Shown here in pieces: positions 1 to 7,691 of a stretch of DNA of 50,333 nt (position 1 is its first letter; each line of letters opens with the position of its first letter). Source of the stretch: Clostridia bacterium (GTDB lineage: Bacteria; Bacillota; Clostridia; Christensenellales; Aristaeellaceae). Both the position numbers and the translations under genes were made by a program. The stretch lies in the NCBI GenBank assembly GCA_017512805.1, contig JAFWES010000030.1, positions 1 to 50,333 of the forward strand, given 5' to 3'. A model generated the notes under the pieces. It had not been told where the DNA came from and did no database searches. It was given only the letters and a program-made list of their open reading frames with translations.

Positions 1-4
1 ATAC

Positions 5-46
5 AGGGGCGGACCCTCTGCGCTTAAGCGCAGAGGGTCCGCCCCT
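5..46. repeat. 42-bp perfect palindrome
   Basis: Positions 5-25 and 26-46 are exact reverse complements, centred on the TTAA at 24-27, giving a 21-bp stem if extruded. A short T run follows (46-48). It lies beyond the terminator of the minus-strand dehydrogenase. It could be the terminator of a gene left of the window or a dispersed palindromic element; only one copy is visible here. Confidence 0.7.
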
Positions 47-71
47 TTATGTCCTCTGCCGGAACGAAAGA

Positions 72-99
72 GAAAAGGCGCTCGAGCGAGCGCCTTTTC
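72..99 (-). terminator. Intrinsic terminator of the mannitol dehydrogenase-family gene
   Basis: A 12-bp stem (72-83 with 88-99) encloses a 4-base loop. Read on the minus strand it lies just after the stop codon at 113 and ends in a TTTTCTCTTTC tract. Confidence 0.8.
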
Positions 100-112
100 C
101 AATGGGCATTCT

Positions 113-1714
113 TCAGGACAGAACCTTGCGCAGCGTTTCCCGCACGGCGCCGGGCCCGGCCAGGAGGGATGCAAAATCAGCTTTGATAATCTCGTCCAGC
201 CCTGTTCCCACCAGATCGGTCCCGAAAAGCACCGGGTCGGCCAGCAGGGCGTCCAGTTTCCCTTCCGCGGTTTCCGGTTTTCCCAGCTCAACGCCCGCCA
301 GGGCGTCCCGCAGCCGGGGAAGCAGGGGATCGGGGCTGAGCTCAAAGGGCTCGCCCCTGTCATCCAGGGCCAGCAGATACCTGAGCCATCCGGCGATGGC
401 CAGGGGGATGGCTTTCAGGGAGCGTACATCCCGGCCGGGATCCGCCAGATAGCTTTTGATGGTTTCGCCGAAGCGGATCGGAACCTTCTGGCTGGTATCA
501 CAGGCGATCCGCTGCGGGGTATCCGGCATGAAGGGATTGGGGAGACGGACTTCGACGACCGTATCGATGAATGCTTTCGGATCCAGAATACCGGGGTTGA
601 CCACCACCGGAAGCCCCTCCGTATAGCCGATGCGGCGGATGAGGGAGACCAGATCCGGATCCTTCATTTCTTCGCTGATGCGGGTATAGCCCAGCAGGCA
701 GCCGTAGACTGCCAGGGCGGTGTGCAGGGGGTTCAGGCAGGTGGTCACCTTCATGCGCTCCACGTTGTTGACCGTATCCCGATCCGTAAAATAGAAGCCC
801 GCGGCCTCCAGGGGGGGACGGCCGTTGGGGAAGGCGTCCTCCAGGACCAGGTATTCGCTCTCCTCCGCGTTCACGAAGGGGGCGATATAGGTATGGCGGG
901 AAGTGACGACCGGATCCAGCCCCTGCAGCCCGTCGGCCCGGAGCATGGCTTCCACGGTGGCGTCCGGACGGGGAGTGATTTTGTCGATCATGGTCCAGGG
1001 GAAGGAAACCCTGGCCGGATCGCTGATGTAGGCCAGGAACCCTTCGTCCTTCCATCCTTCCGCGAAGACGCGCATGGCGGCGAACAGCTTTTCGCCGTTA
1101 TGGGAGCAGTTATCCGTGGAGACCATGGCCATGGGGAAAGCGCCGGCCCGATACCGGGCATACAGCAGGGAAGCGACTTTGCCCAGGTAGCTCTGGGGCT
1201 TTTCGGGGCCGGCGGCCAGATCCGCCGCCACGGCCGGGACAAGATTCCCTTCCGCGTCCCGGGTCACATACCCCTTTTCCGTAATGGTAAAGGTGGCCAT
1301 CTGCAGCGAGGGATTGACAAAGACCGCCTTCAGGTGATCAAATTCCGCGGCATTGCCGCTGTCCAGCATGCAGGATTCGGCGATGGAACCCACCACCGTC
1401 TTTTCCACGGATCCATCGGATTTCAGGGTCACCAGGAGGGAATAATTATCGTTGGACCGGTATCCCTTTTCCACGATTTCGTAGTCGAAGCCTTCGACCG
1501 CGATGATGCCCGTTTTCACCTTTCCGGCGTCCAGCAGCTTCTGCATGGCGGCGCACTGGAAGGCCCGGAAGATATTGCCGGCGCCGAAATGGACCCAGGC
1601 GGGCGCTTTCGCCGTTTCAGCGATCATGTCCGCGCGGTTGAAGGCGGGAAGCCGGTACCCCTTTTCAAGCCATGCCTGACGGTCGGCAAGGCCTTTTTCG
1701 TTCAGAATAAGCAT
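113..1714 (-). CDS. Mannitol dehydrogenase family protein (probable fructuronate/tagaturonate reductase type)
   Basis: This is a 533-residue member of the long-chain polyol-specific dehydrogenases (MtlD/UxuB/UxaB group), cytosolic NAD(P)-dependent enzymes that interconvert sugar acids or ketoses with polyols. The N-terminal nucleotide-binding turn HFGAGNIFR is at residues 42-50. The C-terminal catalytic region has K322, N328 and H331 in KVTTCLNPLHTAL; the spacing K-x5-N-x2-H is one residue longer than the K-x4-N-x2-H I expect of the classical enzymes. Length fits the family. The ATG is preceded by AAGGAGG nine bases upstream and by a good promoter at 1757-1785. It stands alone, so the substrate is not given by context; fructuronate to mannonate is the best guess, mannitol or tagaturonate are alternatives. 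Confidence 0.85.
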   Translation of the reverse strand: MLILNEKGLADRQAWLEKGYRLPAFNRADMIAETAKAPAWVHFGAGNIFRAFQCAAMQKLLDAGKVKTGIIAVEGFDYEIVEKGYRSNDNYSLLVTLKSDGSVEKTVVGSIAESCMLDSGNAAEFDHLKAVFVNPSLQMATFTITEKGYVTRDAEGNLVPAVAADLAAGPEKPQSYLGKVASLLYARYRAGAFPMAMVSTDNCSHNGEKLFAAMRVFAEGWKDEGFLAYISDPARVSFPWTMIDKITPRPDATVEAMLRADGLQGLDPVVTSRHTYIAPFVNAEESEYLVLEDAFPNGRPPLEAAGFYFTDRDTVNNVERMKVTTCLNPLHTALAVYGCLLGYTRISEEMKDPDLVSLIRRIGYTEGLPVVVNPGILDPKAFIDTVVEVRLPNPFMPDTPQRIACDTSQKVPIRFGETIKSYLADPGRDVRSLKAIPLAIAGWLRYLLALDDRGEPFELSPDPLLPRLRDALAGVELGKPETAEGKLDALLADPVLFGTDLVGTGLDEIIKADFASLLAGPGAVRETLRKVLS

Positions 1715-1756
1715 AGAATGATCCCTCCTTGTAAGATATCGGTGGAAGCTGTGTTC

Positions 1757-1785
1757 ATTTTACACGTTTCCGTTTGCAAAGTCAA
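1757..1785 (-). promoter_or_regulatory. Sigma-A promoter of the mannitol dehydrogenase-family gene
   Basis: On the minus strand TTGACT (1785-1780), a 17-base spacer and TAAAAT (1762-1757), about 40 bases ahead of the start codon. Confidence 0.75.
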
Positions 1786-1850
1786 TGATGGTGGAAATGC
1801 AACCATATCAGCGATCCTGAAAATGTAACAATTTACGCGCCTTTTTTTAC

Positions 1851-1879
1851 TTGACGCAGGCAGAAAAGGATGATATCGT
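1851..1879 (+). promoter_or_regulatory. Possible promoter of the uracil permease-pyrR unit, within an inverted repeat
   Basis: TTGACG (1851-1856) and TATCGT (1874-1879) are 17 bases apart. An inverted repeat, CGCAGGCA (1855-1862) and TGCCTGCG (1880-1887), brackets the -10, so it may be a DNA operator. If transcription instead starts further upstream, the same repeat would be an RNA stem. Confidence 0.4.
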
Positions 1880-1901
1880 TGCCTGCGGTGGGTCTTTAAG
1901 G

Positions 1902-1986
1902 CGGTACGGGATACCGACAAGATGCGGCCGTTTCTTTGTGAACGCATTCAGCAGCCTGTCACGCCCGAAAAGCCGACAGGCTTTTT
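1902..1986 (+). promoter_or_regulatory. Structured 5' leader with terminator/attenuator ahead of the uracil permease
   Basis: Three successive stems are visible: 1902-1906 with 1912-1916, 1922-1926 with 1943-1947, and a terminator 1953-1960 (AGCCTGTC) with 1975-1982 (GACAGGCT) followed by TTTTT. The gene order permease-pyrR makes pyrimidine-responsive attenuation likely. I did not find the conserved PyrR anti-antiterminator loop, so the sensing element is unassigned. Confidence 0.55.
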
Positions 1987-2028
1987 GTGTGGGATTCCGC
2001 CGGACAAAAACAAGGGAGGTAGTTTGGG

Positions 2029-3372
2029 ATGAATCTGGTTTACGGTGTCAAGGATCGGCCCCCTTTCGGCAAAACCCTTCTCTTTGCGCTGCAGCAGGTG
2101 CTGGCCGTTCTGGCGGCCACCATCGCGGTTCCCGCCATCGTGGGGAACGGCATGAGTCAGAGCGCGGCGCTGTTTGGCGCTGGCGTCGGTACGCTGGTCT
2201 ATCTGTGCTTTACGAAGTTTAAGAGCCCCGTGTTTCTGGGATCGAGCTTCGCCTTTATCGGCCCCATGTTCGCGGCGTTCGCCGGGGCGGTGACGGTGGA
2301 GGCGGGATTCATGGGCCTGCTGCTGGGCGCGGTGTTCGCCGGCCTGGTGTACGTGATTCTGGCGATCCTCGTCAAGGTGATGGGGGTGAAATGGATCAAT
2401 CGGCTGATGCCTCCGGTGGTCATCGGGCCGACCGTCGCCATCATCGGCCTTTCTTTGGCCGGGAACGCGGTGGCCAACTCCTTCGGCTTCGGCAGCCCGG
2501 CCGGGGACGGATACACCCTGACCCTGAATACGGCGGTGAACCTGCTTTACGCCATCGTCACCCTGCTGAGCGTGATTTTCTGCTCGGTGAAGGGTAAGCG
2601 GATGATGACCCAGATCCCCTTTATCCTCGGCATTCTGGCGGGTTATCTGTGCGCGCTGGTGTTCACCCTGATCGGCCGGGCGTCGGGCAATGCCAGCCTG
2701 CAGATTCTGGATTTCTCCGCCTTCTCCCATATGCAGTGGGTGCCGGAATTCACGTTCCTGAAGGCGTTCCAGGGCATGAAGGAGATCACCGGACAGTACG
2801 TGGCCACCATCGCTGTGGCCTATGTGCCGGTCGCCTTTGTCGTATTCGCGGAGCATATCGCGGATCATAAGAACCTGTCCTCCATCATCGGGCAGGAGCT
2901 GCTGGAGGACCCGGGTCTGCACCGGACCCTGCTGGGCGACGGCATTGGTTCCATTGCCGGCGCGTTCTTCGGCGGATGCCCCAACACCACCTACGGTGAA
3001 TCCGTGGGCTGCGTGGCCATTTCCGGAAACGCGTCCGTGATCACCATCGTGTGCACCGCCGTGCTGTGCATCGTGGCCAGCTTCTTCGGCCCCTTCGTGA
3101 CCTTCCTGAGCACTATTCCCACCTGCGTCATGGGCGGGGTCTGCATTACGCTGTACGGTTTCATCGCCGTATCCGGCCTGAAGATGCTCCAGCCCGTGGA
3201 TCTTAACGACAACCGCAACCTGTTTACGGCGTCGACCATCCTGATCGCAGGCATCGGCGGCATGACCGTCCACATCGGATCCGTCACCCTGACGGAAGTG
3301 GCCTGCGCCCTGCTGCTGGGCATCCTGGTGAACTTCCTGTTCAACCGGGAGGGGACAGCGCAGAAACGGTGA
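2029..3372 (+). CDS. uraA: Uracil permease (NCS2/NAT family)
   Basis: A 447-residue polytopic membrane protein that takes up uracil, by proton symport in characterised family members. It has the NAT-family features in order: a QQVLA segment near residue 22 (usual Q[H/Q] motif of TM1), a helix-rich core, a PVVIGPTVAIIGLSLA segment near residue 127, and GCPNTTYGESVGC near residue 315, which resembles the PTTTYGEN-type substrate motif of uracil rather than xanthine transporters. The start ATG follows GGGAGG ten bases upstream. The next gene is pyrR, and an attenuator-like leader precedes both, so expression probably falls when UMP is plentiful. Xanthine or guanine transport is a less likely alternative given the neighbour. 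Confidence 0.9.
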   Translation: MNLVYGVKDRPPFGKTLLFALQQVLAVLAATIAVPAIVGNGMSQSAALFGAGVGTLVYLCFTKFKSPVFLGSSFAFIGPMFAAFAGAVTVEAGFMGLLLGAVFAGLVYVILAILVKVMGVKWINRLMPPVVIGPTVAIIGLSLAGNAVANSFGFGSPAGDGYTLTLNTAVNLLYAIVTLLSVIFCSVKGKRMMTQIPFILGILAGYLCALVFTLIGRASGNASLQILDFSAFSHMQWVPEFTFLKAFQGMKEITGQYVATIAVAYVPVAFVVFAEHIADHKNLSSIIGQELLEDPGLHRTLLGDGIGSIAGAFFGGCPNTTYGESVGCVAISGNASVITIVCTAVLCIVASFFGPFVTFLSTIPTCVMGGVCITLYGFIAVSGLKMLQPVDLNDNRNLFTASTILIAGIGGMTVHIGSVTLTEVACALLLGILVNFLFNREGTAQKR

Positions 3373-3388
3373 CACTGCTTTTCCAAAC

Positions 3389-3418
3389 CGGGAGGAGGAG
3401 CGTTCCTCCTCCCGATTT
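3389..3418 (+). terminator. Hairpin between uracil permease and pyrR
   Basis: An 11-bp stem (3389-3399 with 3404-3414) with a GCGT loop, followed by only ATTTTG. The weak T tract and the pyrR gene right behind suggest partial termination, giving unequal expression of the two genes. Confidence 0.55.
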
Positions 3419-3440
3419 TGCAATCAACGGAGGATGGCCC

Positions 3441-3977
3441 ATGCAACTGAAGTCCGTGATCATGGATGAAACGGCGGTTTATCGCAGCCTGACCCGCATC
3501 ACCCATGAGATCATTGAAAAGAACAGGGGCGCGGCGGATCTGTGCCTGCTGGGGATCAGGCGGCGGGGAATCACGCTGGCCAGGATCCTGAAGGAGAACC
3601 TGAAGAAGTTCGCGGAGGCGGATGTGCCGCTGGGAAGCATCGATATCAGCCTGTATCGGGACGATCTGACAGAGCAAAACCTTCAGCCCCAGACGGGCAT
3701 TAATGATATCCCGGTGGAGATCAGCGGGCGGAAACTGATTCTGGTGGACGATGTCATTTACACCGGACGGACGGTTCGGGCGGCCATTGACGCGGCCTTT
3801 CACTACGGGCGGCCGAAGCAGATTCAGCTGGCGGTTCTGATCGACAGGGGGCACAGGGAACTTCCGATCCGGCCGGATTATGTGGGAAAGAATATTCCCA
3901 CCAGCCATACGGAGATGGTTTCGGTGCTGGTGGACGAGTATGACGGCCGGACAGGCGTGGAGCTTTTTCAGACCTAA
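3441..3977 (+). CDS. pyrR: Bifunctional pyr operon attenuation regulator / uracil phosphoribosyltransferase
   Basis: 178 residues, the usual PyrR length. PyrR binds pyr leader RNA in the presence of UMP and also converts uracil plus PRPP to UMP. The PRPP-binding signature LILVDDVIYTGRTVRAAI lies near residues 95-112 and the basic LGIRRRG segment near residue 40, both typical of PyrR. The start at 3441 is chosen because GGAGG precedes it and the protein then begins MQLKSVIMDE as family members do; an upstream in-frame extension to 3369 would overlap the permease stop. Pairing with a uracil permease fits a salvage unit; no biosynthetic pyr genes are in the window. Confidence 0.92.
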   Translation: MQLKSVIMDETAVYRSLTRITHEIIEKNRGAADLCLLGIRRRGITLARILKENLKKFAEADVPLGSIDISLYRDDLTEQNLQPQTGINDIPVEISGRKLILVDDVIYTGRTVRAAIDAAFHYGRPKQIQLAVLIDRGHRELPIRPDYVGKNIPTSHTEMVSVLVDEYDGRTGVELFQT

Positions 3978-4062
3978 TGCCGTCCGGGGAGGATGCGCGT
4001 GAGCCCAGCCGAGCGTCATCGAAAAGCGTCTGCGAAAATTTCCGAAAAGCGAAAAAAAGCGC

Positions 4063-4091
4063 TTGACAAAGAGTGAAAAATGGGCTATCAT
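4063..4091 (+). promoter_or_regulatory. Promoter of the five-tRNA cluster
   Basis: TTGACA (4063-4068), a 17-base spacer, then TATCAT (4086-4091), about 50 bases before the first tRNA. Confidence 0.8.
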
Positions 4092-4139
4092 GGCAGAGCC
4101 GCTTGCGAGGAAGGCTCCAAAGCTTCGGCAGATGCCTGA

Positions 4140-4215
4140 GGGAGCATAGCTCAGCTGGGAGAGCACTTGCCTTACAAGCAAGGGGTCACAGGTTCGAGCC
4201 CTGTTGTTCCCACCA
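4140..4215 (+). tRNA. tRNA-Val (anticodon TAC)
   Basis: Full cloverleaf: acceptor GGGAGCA pairs with TGTTCCC, anticodon stem CTTGC/GCAAG with TAC at 4173-4175, T-arm GGTTCGAGCC. The 3' CCA is encoded (4213-4215). First of five tandem tRNA genes. Confidence 0.96.
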
Positions 4216-4221
4216 TTTTAT

Positions 4222-4295
4222 GGCCCGGTAGCTCAGTTGGTTAGAGCGCCAGCCTGTCACGCTGGAGGTCGAGGGTTCGAGCCCCTTCCGGGTCG
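4222..4295 (+). tRNA. tRNA-Asp (anticodon GTC)
   Basis: Acceptor GGCCCGG pairs with CCGGGTC, anticodon stem CCAGC/GCTGG, anticodon GTC at 4256-4258. The CCA end is not encoded, so it needs the CCA-adding enzyme. Confidence 0.96.
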
Positions 4296-4300
4296 CGTTT

Positions 4301-4373
4301 GCCTTGGTAGCTCAGTCGGTAGAGCATGTGACTGAAAATCACAGTGTCGGTGGTTCGATTCCGCCCCAAGGCA
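4301..4373 (+). tRNA. tRNA-Phe (anticodon GAA)
   Basis: Acceptor GCCTTGG pairs with CCAAGGC, anticodon stem TGTGA/TCACA, anticodon GAA at 4334-4336. No encoded CCA. Confidence 0.96.
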
Positions 4374-4386
4374 CATCCCCTTTTCT

Positions 4387-4459
4387 GCGGTAGTAGCTCA
4401 GTTGGTAGAGCGCCACCTTGCCAAGGTGGAGGTCGCGAGTCCGAGCCTCGTCTACCGCT
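4387..4459 (+). tRNA. tRNA-Gly (anticodon GCC)
   Basis: Acceptor GCGGTAG pairs with CTACCGC, anticodon stem CCACC/GGTGG, anticodon GCC at 4420-4422. The T-loop is TCCGAGC rather than TTCGA-type. No encoded CCA. Confidence 0.95.
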
Positions 4460-4470
4460 CTTTTTCTTAA

Positions 4471-4542
4471 GGTGCCATAGCCAAGTGGTAAGGCGAAGGT
4501 CTGCAAAACCTTTATTCTCCAGTTCGAATCTGGATGGCACCT
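4471..4542 (+). tRNA. tRNA-Cys (anticodon GCA)
   Basis: Acceptor GGTGCCA pairs with TGGCACC, anticodon stem AAGGT/ACCTT, anticodon GCA at 4503-4505, T-loop TTCGAAT. No encoded CCA. Confidence 0.95.
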
Positions 4543-4559
4543 CGTGGAAACCCTTGTTG

Positions 4560-4598
4560 ATCAACGCTTCTGGCCGCTACCGGAGGCGTTGATTTTTT
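4560..4598 (+). terminator. Terminator of the tRNA cluster
   Basis: ATCAACGC (4560-4567) pairs with GCGTTGAT (4586-4593), followed by six Ts. Confidence 0.8.
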
Positions 4599-4646
4599 GT
4601 ATTTTGAAAAGGGAAGACCTTCATGCAAATAACAAGGAAAAAGATG

Positions 4647-4687
4647 GAGGCCATGGTCAGCAAGCTGACCATGGCCTCGCCGTTTTT
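4647..4687. terminator. Bidirectional terminator between tRNA cluster and mnmM-like gene
   Basis: A 14-15 bp perfect stem (4647-4661 with 4664-4678) is followed by GCCG and six Ts on plus, and by CATCTTTTTCC on minus, where it ends the methyltransferase transcript. Confidence 0.8.
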
Positions 4688-4729
4688 TATGCCGGATATG
4701 ACATGCGAAATGCAAGTGCCGGGTTTTCC

Positions 4730-5305
4730 TCAGGCCTTTCGCTGCTTTTGCACCGCGAAGCACAGCGGCGCACCGGGGCCGGCGTTCGGAAAACGGTGCT
4801 CCAGCACGTTAAAGTCCCGGGGAGACAGGGCGGAAAAAAGTTCCGTAACCGCGTCCCTTTCCCGTTCTCCCTCCGGATGGCCGGGGTAGACACAGACGAG
4901 CAGCATGCCCATGGGCTGGAGCAGATCCATCGCCTGTTCAATGGCGGACAGGGTGGTTTTGACCCGGGTGGTGACGCCGTGGTCGCCTCCGGGGAGCCAT
5001 CCCAAATTGAACACGATGGCTTTGACGGGGGAATTCACCGCTTCCGCCATATGTTCGTGTCCCAGAAGATACAGACTGGCCCGACTCAGGAGACCCTCCG
5101 CCTCCAGAAGACTTTTTGTGCTTTCCAGGGCGGCAGGCTGGACGTCAAAGGCGTCCACATGGCCTTCCGACCCCACCAGGCTGCAGAGCAGGGCGGTGTC
5201 ATGCCCGTTGCCCATGGTGGCATCTATAGCCCGGTCTCCGGGCTCCAGTATTTTCCGAAGGTATTCTGCCGCCAGGTATCGGGCGGATTTCAGTTCATAG
5301 GACAT
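4730..5305 (-). CDS. mnmM: Class I SAM-dependent methyltransferase, MnmM (YtqB) type
   Basis: 191 residues with a Rossmann methyltransferase fold. The SAM-binding loop is DATMGNGHDT at residues 28-37; FNLGWLPGGDH at residues 99-109 and VYPGHPEGE further on match the YtqB/rRNA-methylase-like family. In Bacillus subtilis YtqB (MnmM) methylates 5-aminomethyl-2-thiouridine at wobble position 34 of tRNA. The sequence supports membership of that family; the tRNA substrate is taken from family knowledge. It lies 15 bases downstream of the secreted-protein gene on the same strand and probably shares its transcript, with GGAGAG about nine bases before the ATG. It converges on a tRNA cluster, though none of those five tRNAs has U34 of the expected type except Val(TAC), which is not a known substrate. 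Confidence 0.82.
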   Translation of the reverse strand: MSYELKSARYLAAEYLRKILEPGDRAIDATMGNGHDTALLCSLVGSEGHVDAFDVQPAALESTKSLLEAEGLLSRASLYLLGHEHMAEAVNSPVKAIVFNLGWLPGGDHGVTTRVKTTLSAIEQAMDLLQPMGMLLVCVYPGHPEGERERDAVTELFSALSPRDFNVLEHRFPNAGPGAPLCFAVQKQRKA

Positions 5306-5320
5306 GACAGCGTCTCTCCG

Positions 5321-6514
5321 TCAGTTGTAGTTTCCCACCCACCCGAAGGCTTCCACACTGCTCAGCTCCATGCCGTTCTCGGTGCAGTAATCCACGGTGG
5401 AGCTGTCCAGGGTATCCAGCAGGGTGATGGTGCTGCCAGCCGCCAGTTCATTTTGATACAGGCTGCCCTGGGCCAGATCCATCAGATGCCCGTCGGCATC
5501 CCTGACGGCCATCACGACATTCGCCTGGGACAGCGGAGCGTCACCGGTATTGGTGAGGGTGGCGGCGACAGTATAGTTCGTCCATCCGTAATTTTCCGTC
5601 TTGCGCAGCTCCGGATTGGTGACTTCCAGCTGACCATCAGTGGAATAGTAGGAGCCAGTCGTGCGGAGGACGGCTTCATAATCCGTGGGCGTTCCGCCTT
5701 CCGCATCCGCCCGCAGGCAGATGAAGGAGATTTCTCCGGGCTCCAGATAGCGGGAACCGCACCGGCTCAGATAGTCGGCTTTCCCGGCTTCCTGGCCTTC
5801 CGCGTCCTTGAGAATGATGCTGCCCTCTGAAATATACAGGGGGACATCGTTCTGATTCTGGACTTTAGCGATGTAGATTCCCTCCAACTGGTCGTCCCAA
5901 ATCTTTCGGACATAGAAGTTTTCTTCCAGAACGGTCAGCTCCGGTCCTTCCTCCGCGGCGCTGCCGAGATCGGACACCGCGCTGCTGAGATCGGACATCG
6001 CGCCGCCCAGACCGCCCATCATGCCGAAAACGGCAGTCAGCATCTCTGCCTGGATCGCTTCCATTTCTTCCTGGGTTCTCCCTTCGGGAACGGTGCCGTC
6101 CGAAGAGAAGGCGCTGAACTCACCGAGGGTGATTTTCCCGGGCTCCCGGGAGACCTGAAGCAGCGCGTCCATCATGGATTCGCTCATGCCCATGCCCTCT
6201 GCGCTCACTCCCATGGCCTCCAGAGCGGAAGCGTCCAGCTTCAGGGCAGTTCCGTCATAGGACAGAACCAGGACCTGATCCCGGATGGTCAGGGTGAGGG
6301 CGCTCTCCTCGGCGGTCCAGGTGCCTTCTTCTGTCGCTTCGCTGCCGTCGGTGGTAATCTGCAGGGAGGCGGTCCCATCCGCGTTCAGCTCCAGGGTTCC
6401 GGCCGTCATGCCAAGCATGAGGAAGTACCAGGTACCGCCGAGATCCTCCGCCATGGCCGGAAAGGCGGTGAAGAGAAGGCACAGGGAAAGAACCAGAGTC
6501 AGGATTCTTTTCAT
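5321..6514 (-). CDS. Secreted protein with lipocalin-like N-terminal region
   Basis: 397 residues. A Sec signal peptide (MKR, hydrophobic core, AMA cleavage box near residue 22) is followed by a beta-rich GTWYFLMLGMTAGTLELNADG segment in which a DGT..W pattern repeats, as in lipocalin-like DUF domains of Clostridia. An acidic, Ala/Gly-rich linker near residues 150-200 precedes a C-terminal region with YIAKVQNQNDVPLYI and ATLTNTGDAPL, resembling FxLYD-type extracellular beta-sandwich domains. No catalytic motif is seen. The start at 6514 is chosen for AAAGGAG eight bases upstream and the signal peptide; the longer frame to 6637 lacks both. Upstream gene of a probable operon with the mnmM-like gene; function unknown. 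Confidence 0.75.
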   Translation of the reverse strand: MKRILTLVLSLCLLFTAFPAMAEDLGGTWYFLMLGMTAGTLELNADGTASLQITTDGSEATEEGTWTAEESALTLTIRDQVLVLSYDGTALKLDASALEAMGVSAEGMGMSESMMDALLQVSREPGKITLGEFSAFSSDGTVPEGRTQEEMEAIQAEMLTAVFGMMGGLGGAMSDLSSAVSDLGSAAEEGPELTVLEENFYVRKIWDDQLEGIYIAKVQNQNDVPLYISEGSIILKDAEGQEAGKADYLSRCGSRYLEPGEISFICLRADAEGGTPTDYEAVLRTTGSYYSTDGQLEVTNPELRKTENYGWTNYTVAATLTNTGDAPLSQANVVMAVRDADGHLMDLAQGSLYQNELAAGSTITLLDTLDSSTVDYCTENGMELSSVEAFGWVGNYN

Positions 6515-6566
6515 TTTCGGAATCTCCTTTGACGATATTTCAGAAGCGAAGCTTCTGACCGACCCG

Positions 6567-6595
6567 ATTATAGCATAATGCTCCGGTTTTGTCCC
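6567..6595 (-). promoter_or_regulatory. Extended -10 promoter of the secreted lipocalin-like protein
   Basis: On minus, GGGACA (6595-6590), 17 bases, then TATAAT (6572-6567) with an upstream TG (extended -10). A small hairpin (about 6540-6558, TCAGAAGC/GCTTCTGA) follows in the leader. Confidence 0.65.
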
Positions 6596-6678
6596 GCTTT
6601 TTTCGATCTGCCCGAATTCTGCGGGGCAGCGAAACAAAGAAACCTTTCAGAAATCCGGGCAGTAAATCATGCAAAGAC

Positions 6679-6707
6679 TTGCGGGAAGGGGAAAGGTCTG
6701 GTAAAAT
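6679..6707 (+). promoter_or_regulatory. Promoter of metA
   Basis: TTGCGG (6679-6684), 17 bases, TAAAAT (6702-6707). The leader to the start codon is only about 30 bases, leaving no room for a SAM riboswitch. Confidence 0.65.
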
Positions 6708-6742
6708 AGGCGAAGTTTTGCGGAAGAAGGGGGATGGGACGG

Positions 6743-7660
6743 ATGCCGATTAAACTGTCCAACGCGTTACCGGCGTACAGAACCCTGACGGAGGAGAACA
6801 TCTTCGTCATGACGGAGAGCCGGGCGGAAACCCAGGATATCCGGCCGCTGCAGATCGCGATTGTCAATCTGATGCCCACCAAGGTGGATACGGAGACGCA
6901 GCTGCTGCGACTTTTGGGGAACACTTCCCTGCAGGTGGAGACGGAGCTGGTCACCATGGCCAGTCACGAATCCCGGAACACCAGCAAGGAGCACATGGAG
7001 TCCTTTTATAAGACTTTTCCGGAGATTCGGGACCGTAATTTTGACGGCATGATCATCACCGGAGCGCCAGTGGAGCATCTTGAATTCGAAGAGGTGGAAT
7101 ACTGGCAGGAGCTTTGCGGGGTCATGGAATGGTCCAAGAAGCATGTGCACTCCACGTTCCATATCTGCTGGGGCGCGCAGGCGGGGCTTTATTATCATTT
7201 CGGCATTCCGAAGCGAAAGCTGGAAAAGAAGCTTTTCGGGGTTTTTCCCCACCGGGCGGAGCGGGAACACTACATCCTGCTGCGGGGCTTCGACGATGTG
7301 TTCATGGTGCCGCATTCCCGGCATACCACAGTGGACCGGGCAGAGGTGGAAAAGCATCCGGAGCTGAAGATTCTGGCTTCCTCTGAGGAGGCGGGGATCT
7401 ACGCCTTGAGCACGGAAAACGGGAAACAGGTGTTTATTACCGGGCACAGCGAATACGATCCCCGGACGCTGGAAAAGGAATATCTGCGGGATCGGGCGGC
7501 TGGACTGCCCATTGAAGTGCCAAAGAATTATTACCCGGGGGATGATGACACGAAGGCGCCGCTGGTGACATGGCGGGGACACGCGCATTTGCTGTATGCC
7601 AATTGGCTGAACTACCTGGTTTACCAGACCACACCGTATGATCTGGCGACACTGGAATAA
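6743..7660 (+). CDS. metA: Homoserine O-acetyltransferase (MetA family)
   Basis: 305 residues. Activates homoserine by O-acylation in methionine synthesis. Starting at 6743 the protein begins MPIKL like other MetA proteins and the numbering falls exactly on the family: nucleophile C142 in [11 protein letters not shown]235 and E237 in GHSEYD. Position 111, in [10 protein letters not shown], is Glu. In this family Glu111 goes with acetyl-CoA use and Gly111 with succinyl-CoA use, so acetyl transfer is predicted despite the metA fold. The alternative ATG at 6734 has a poorer ribosome binding site position. Monocistronic, with its own promoter and terminator. Confidence 0.92.
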   Translation: MPIKLSNALPAYRTLTEENIFVMTESRAETQDIRPLQIAIVNLMPTKVDTETQLLRLLGNTSLQVETELVTMASHESRNTSKEHMESFYKTFPEIRDRNFDGMIITGAPVEHLEFEEVEYWQELCGVMEWSKKHVHSTFHICWGAQAGLYYHFGIPKRKLEKKLFGVFPHRAEREHYILLRGFDDVFMVPHSRHTTVDRAEVEKHPELKILASSEEAGIYALSTENGKQVFITGHSEYDPRTLEKEYLRDRAAGLPIEVPKNYYPGDDDTKAPLVTWRGHAHLLYANWLNYLVYQTTPYDLATLE

Positions 7661-7664
7661 AAAA

Positions 7665-7691
7665 ACGCCGGCTTGACGCCGGCGCTTTTTT
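7665..7691. terminator. Bidirectional terminator between metA and acyl-ACP thioesterase
   Basis: CGCCGGC (7666-7672) pairs with GCCGGCG (7678-7684). T run 7686-7691 on plus and a run of As (7658-7665) serving as the T tract on minus. It overlaps the thioesterase stop codon at 7690. Confidence 0.85.

Noticed and set aside
1948-3423. Long minus-strand open frame across the uracil permease
   Set aside because: Low-complexity His/Gln/Arg-rich translation without motifs; the permease on plus has all NCS2 signatures.
6708-6742. SAM riboswitch upstream of metA
   Set aside because: The predicted leader is about 30 bases, too short for any SAM riboswitch class.
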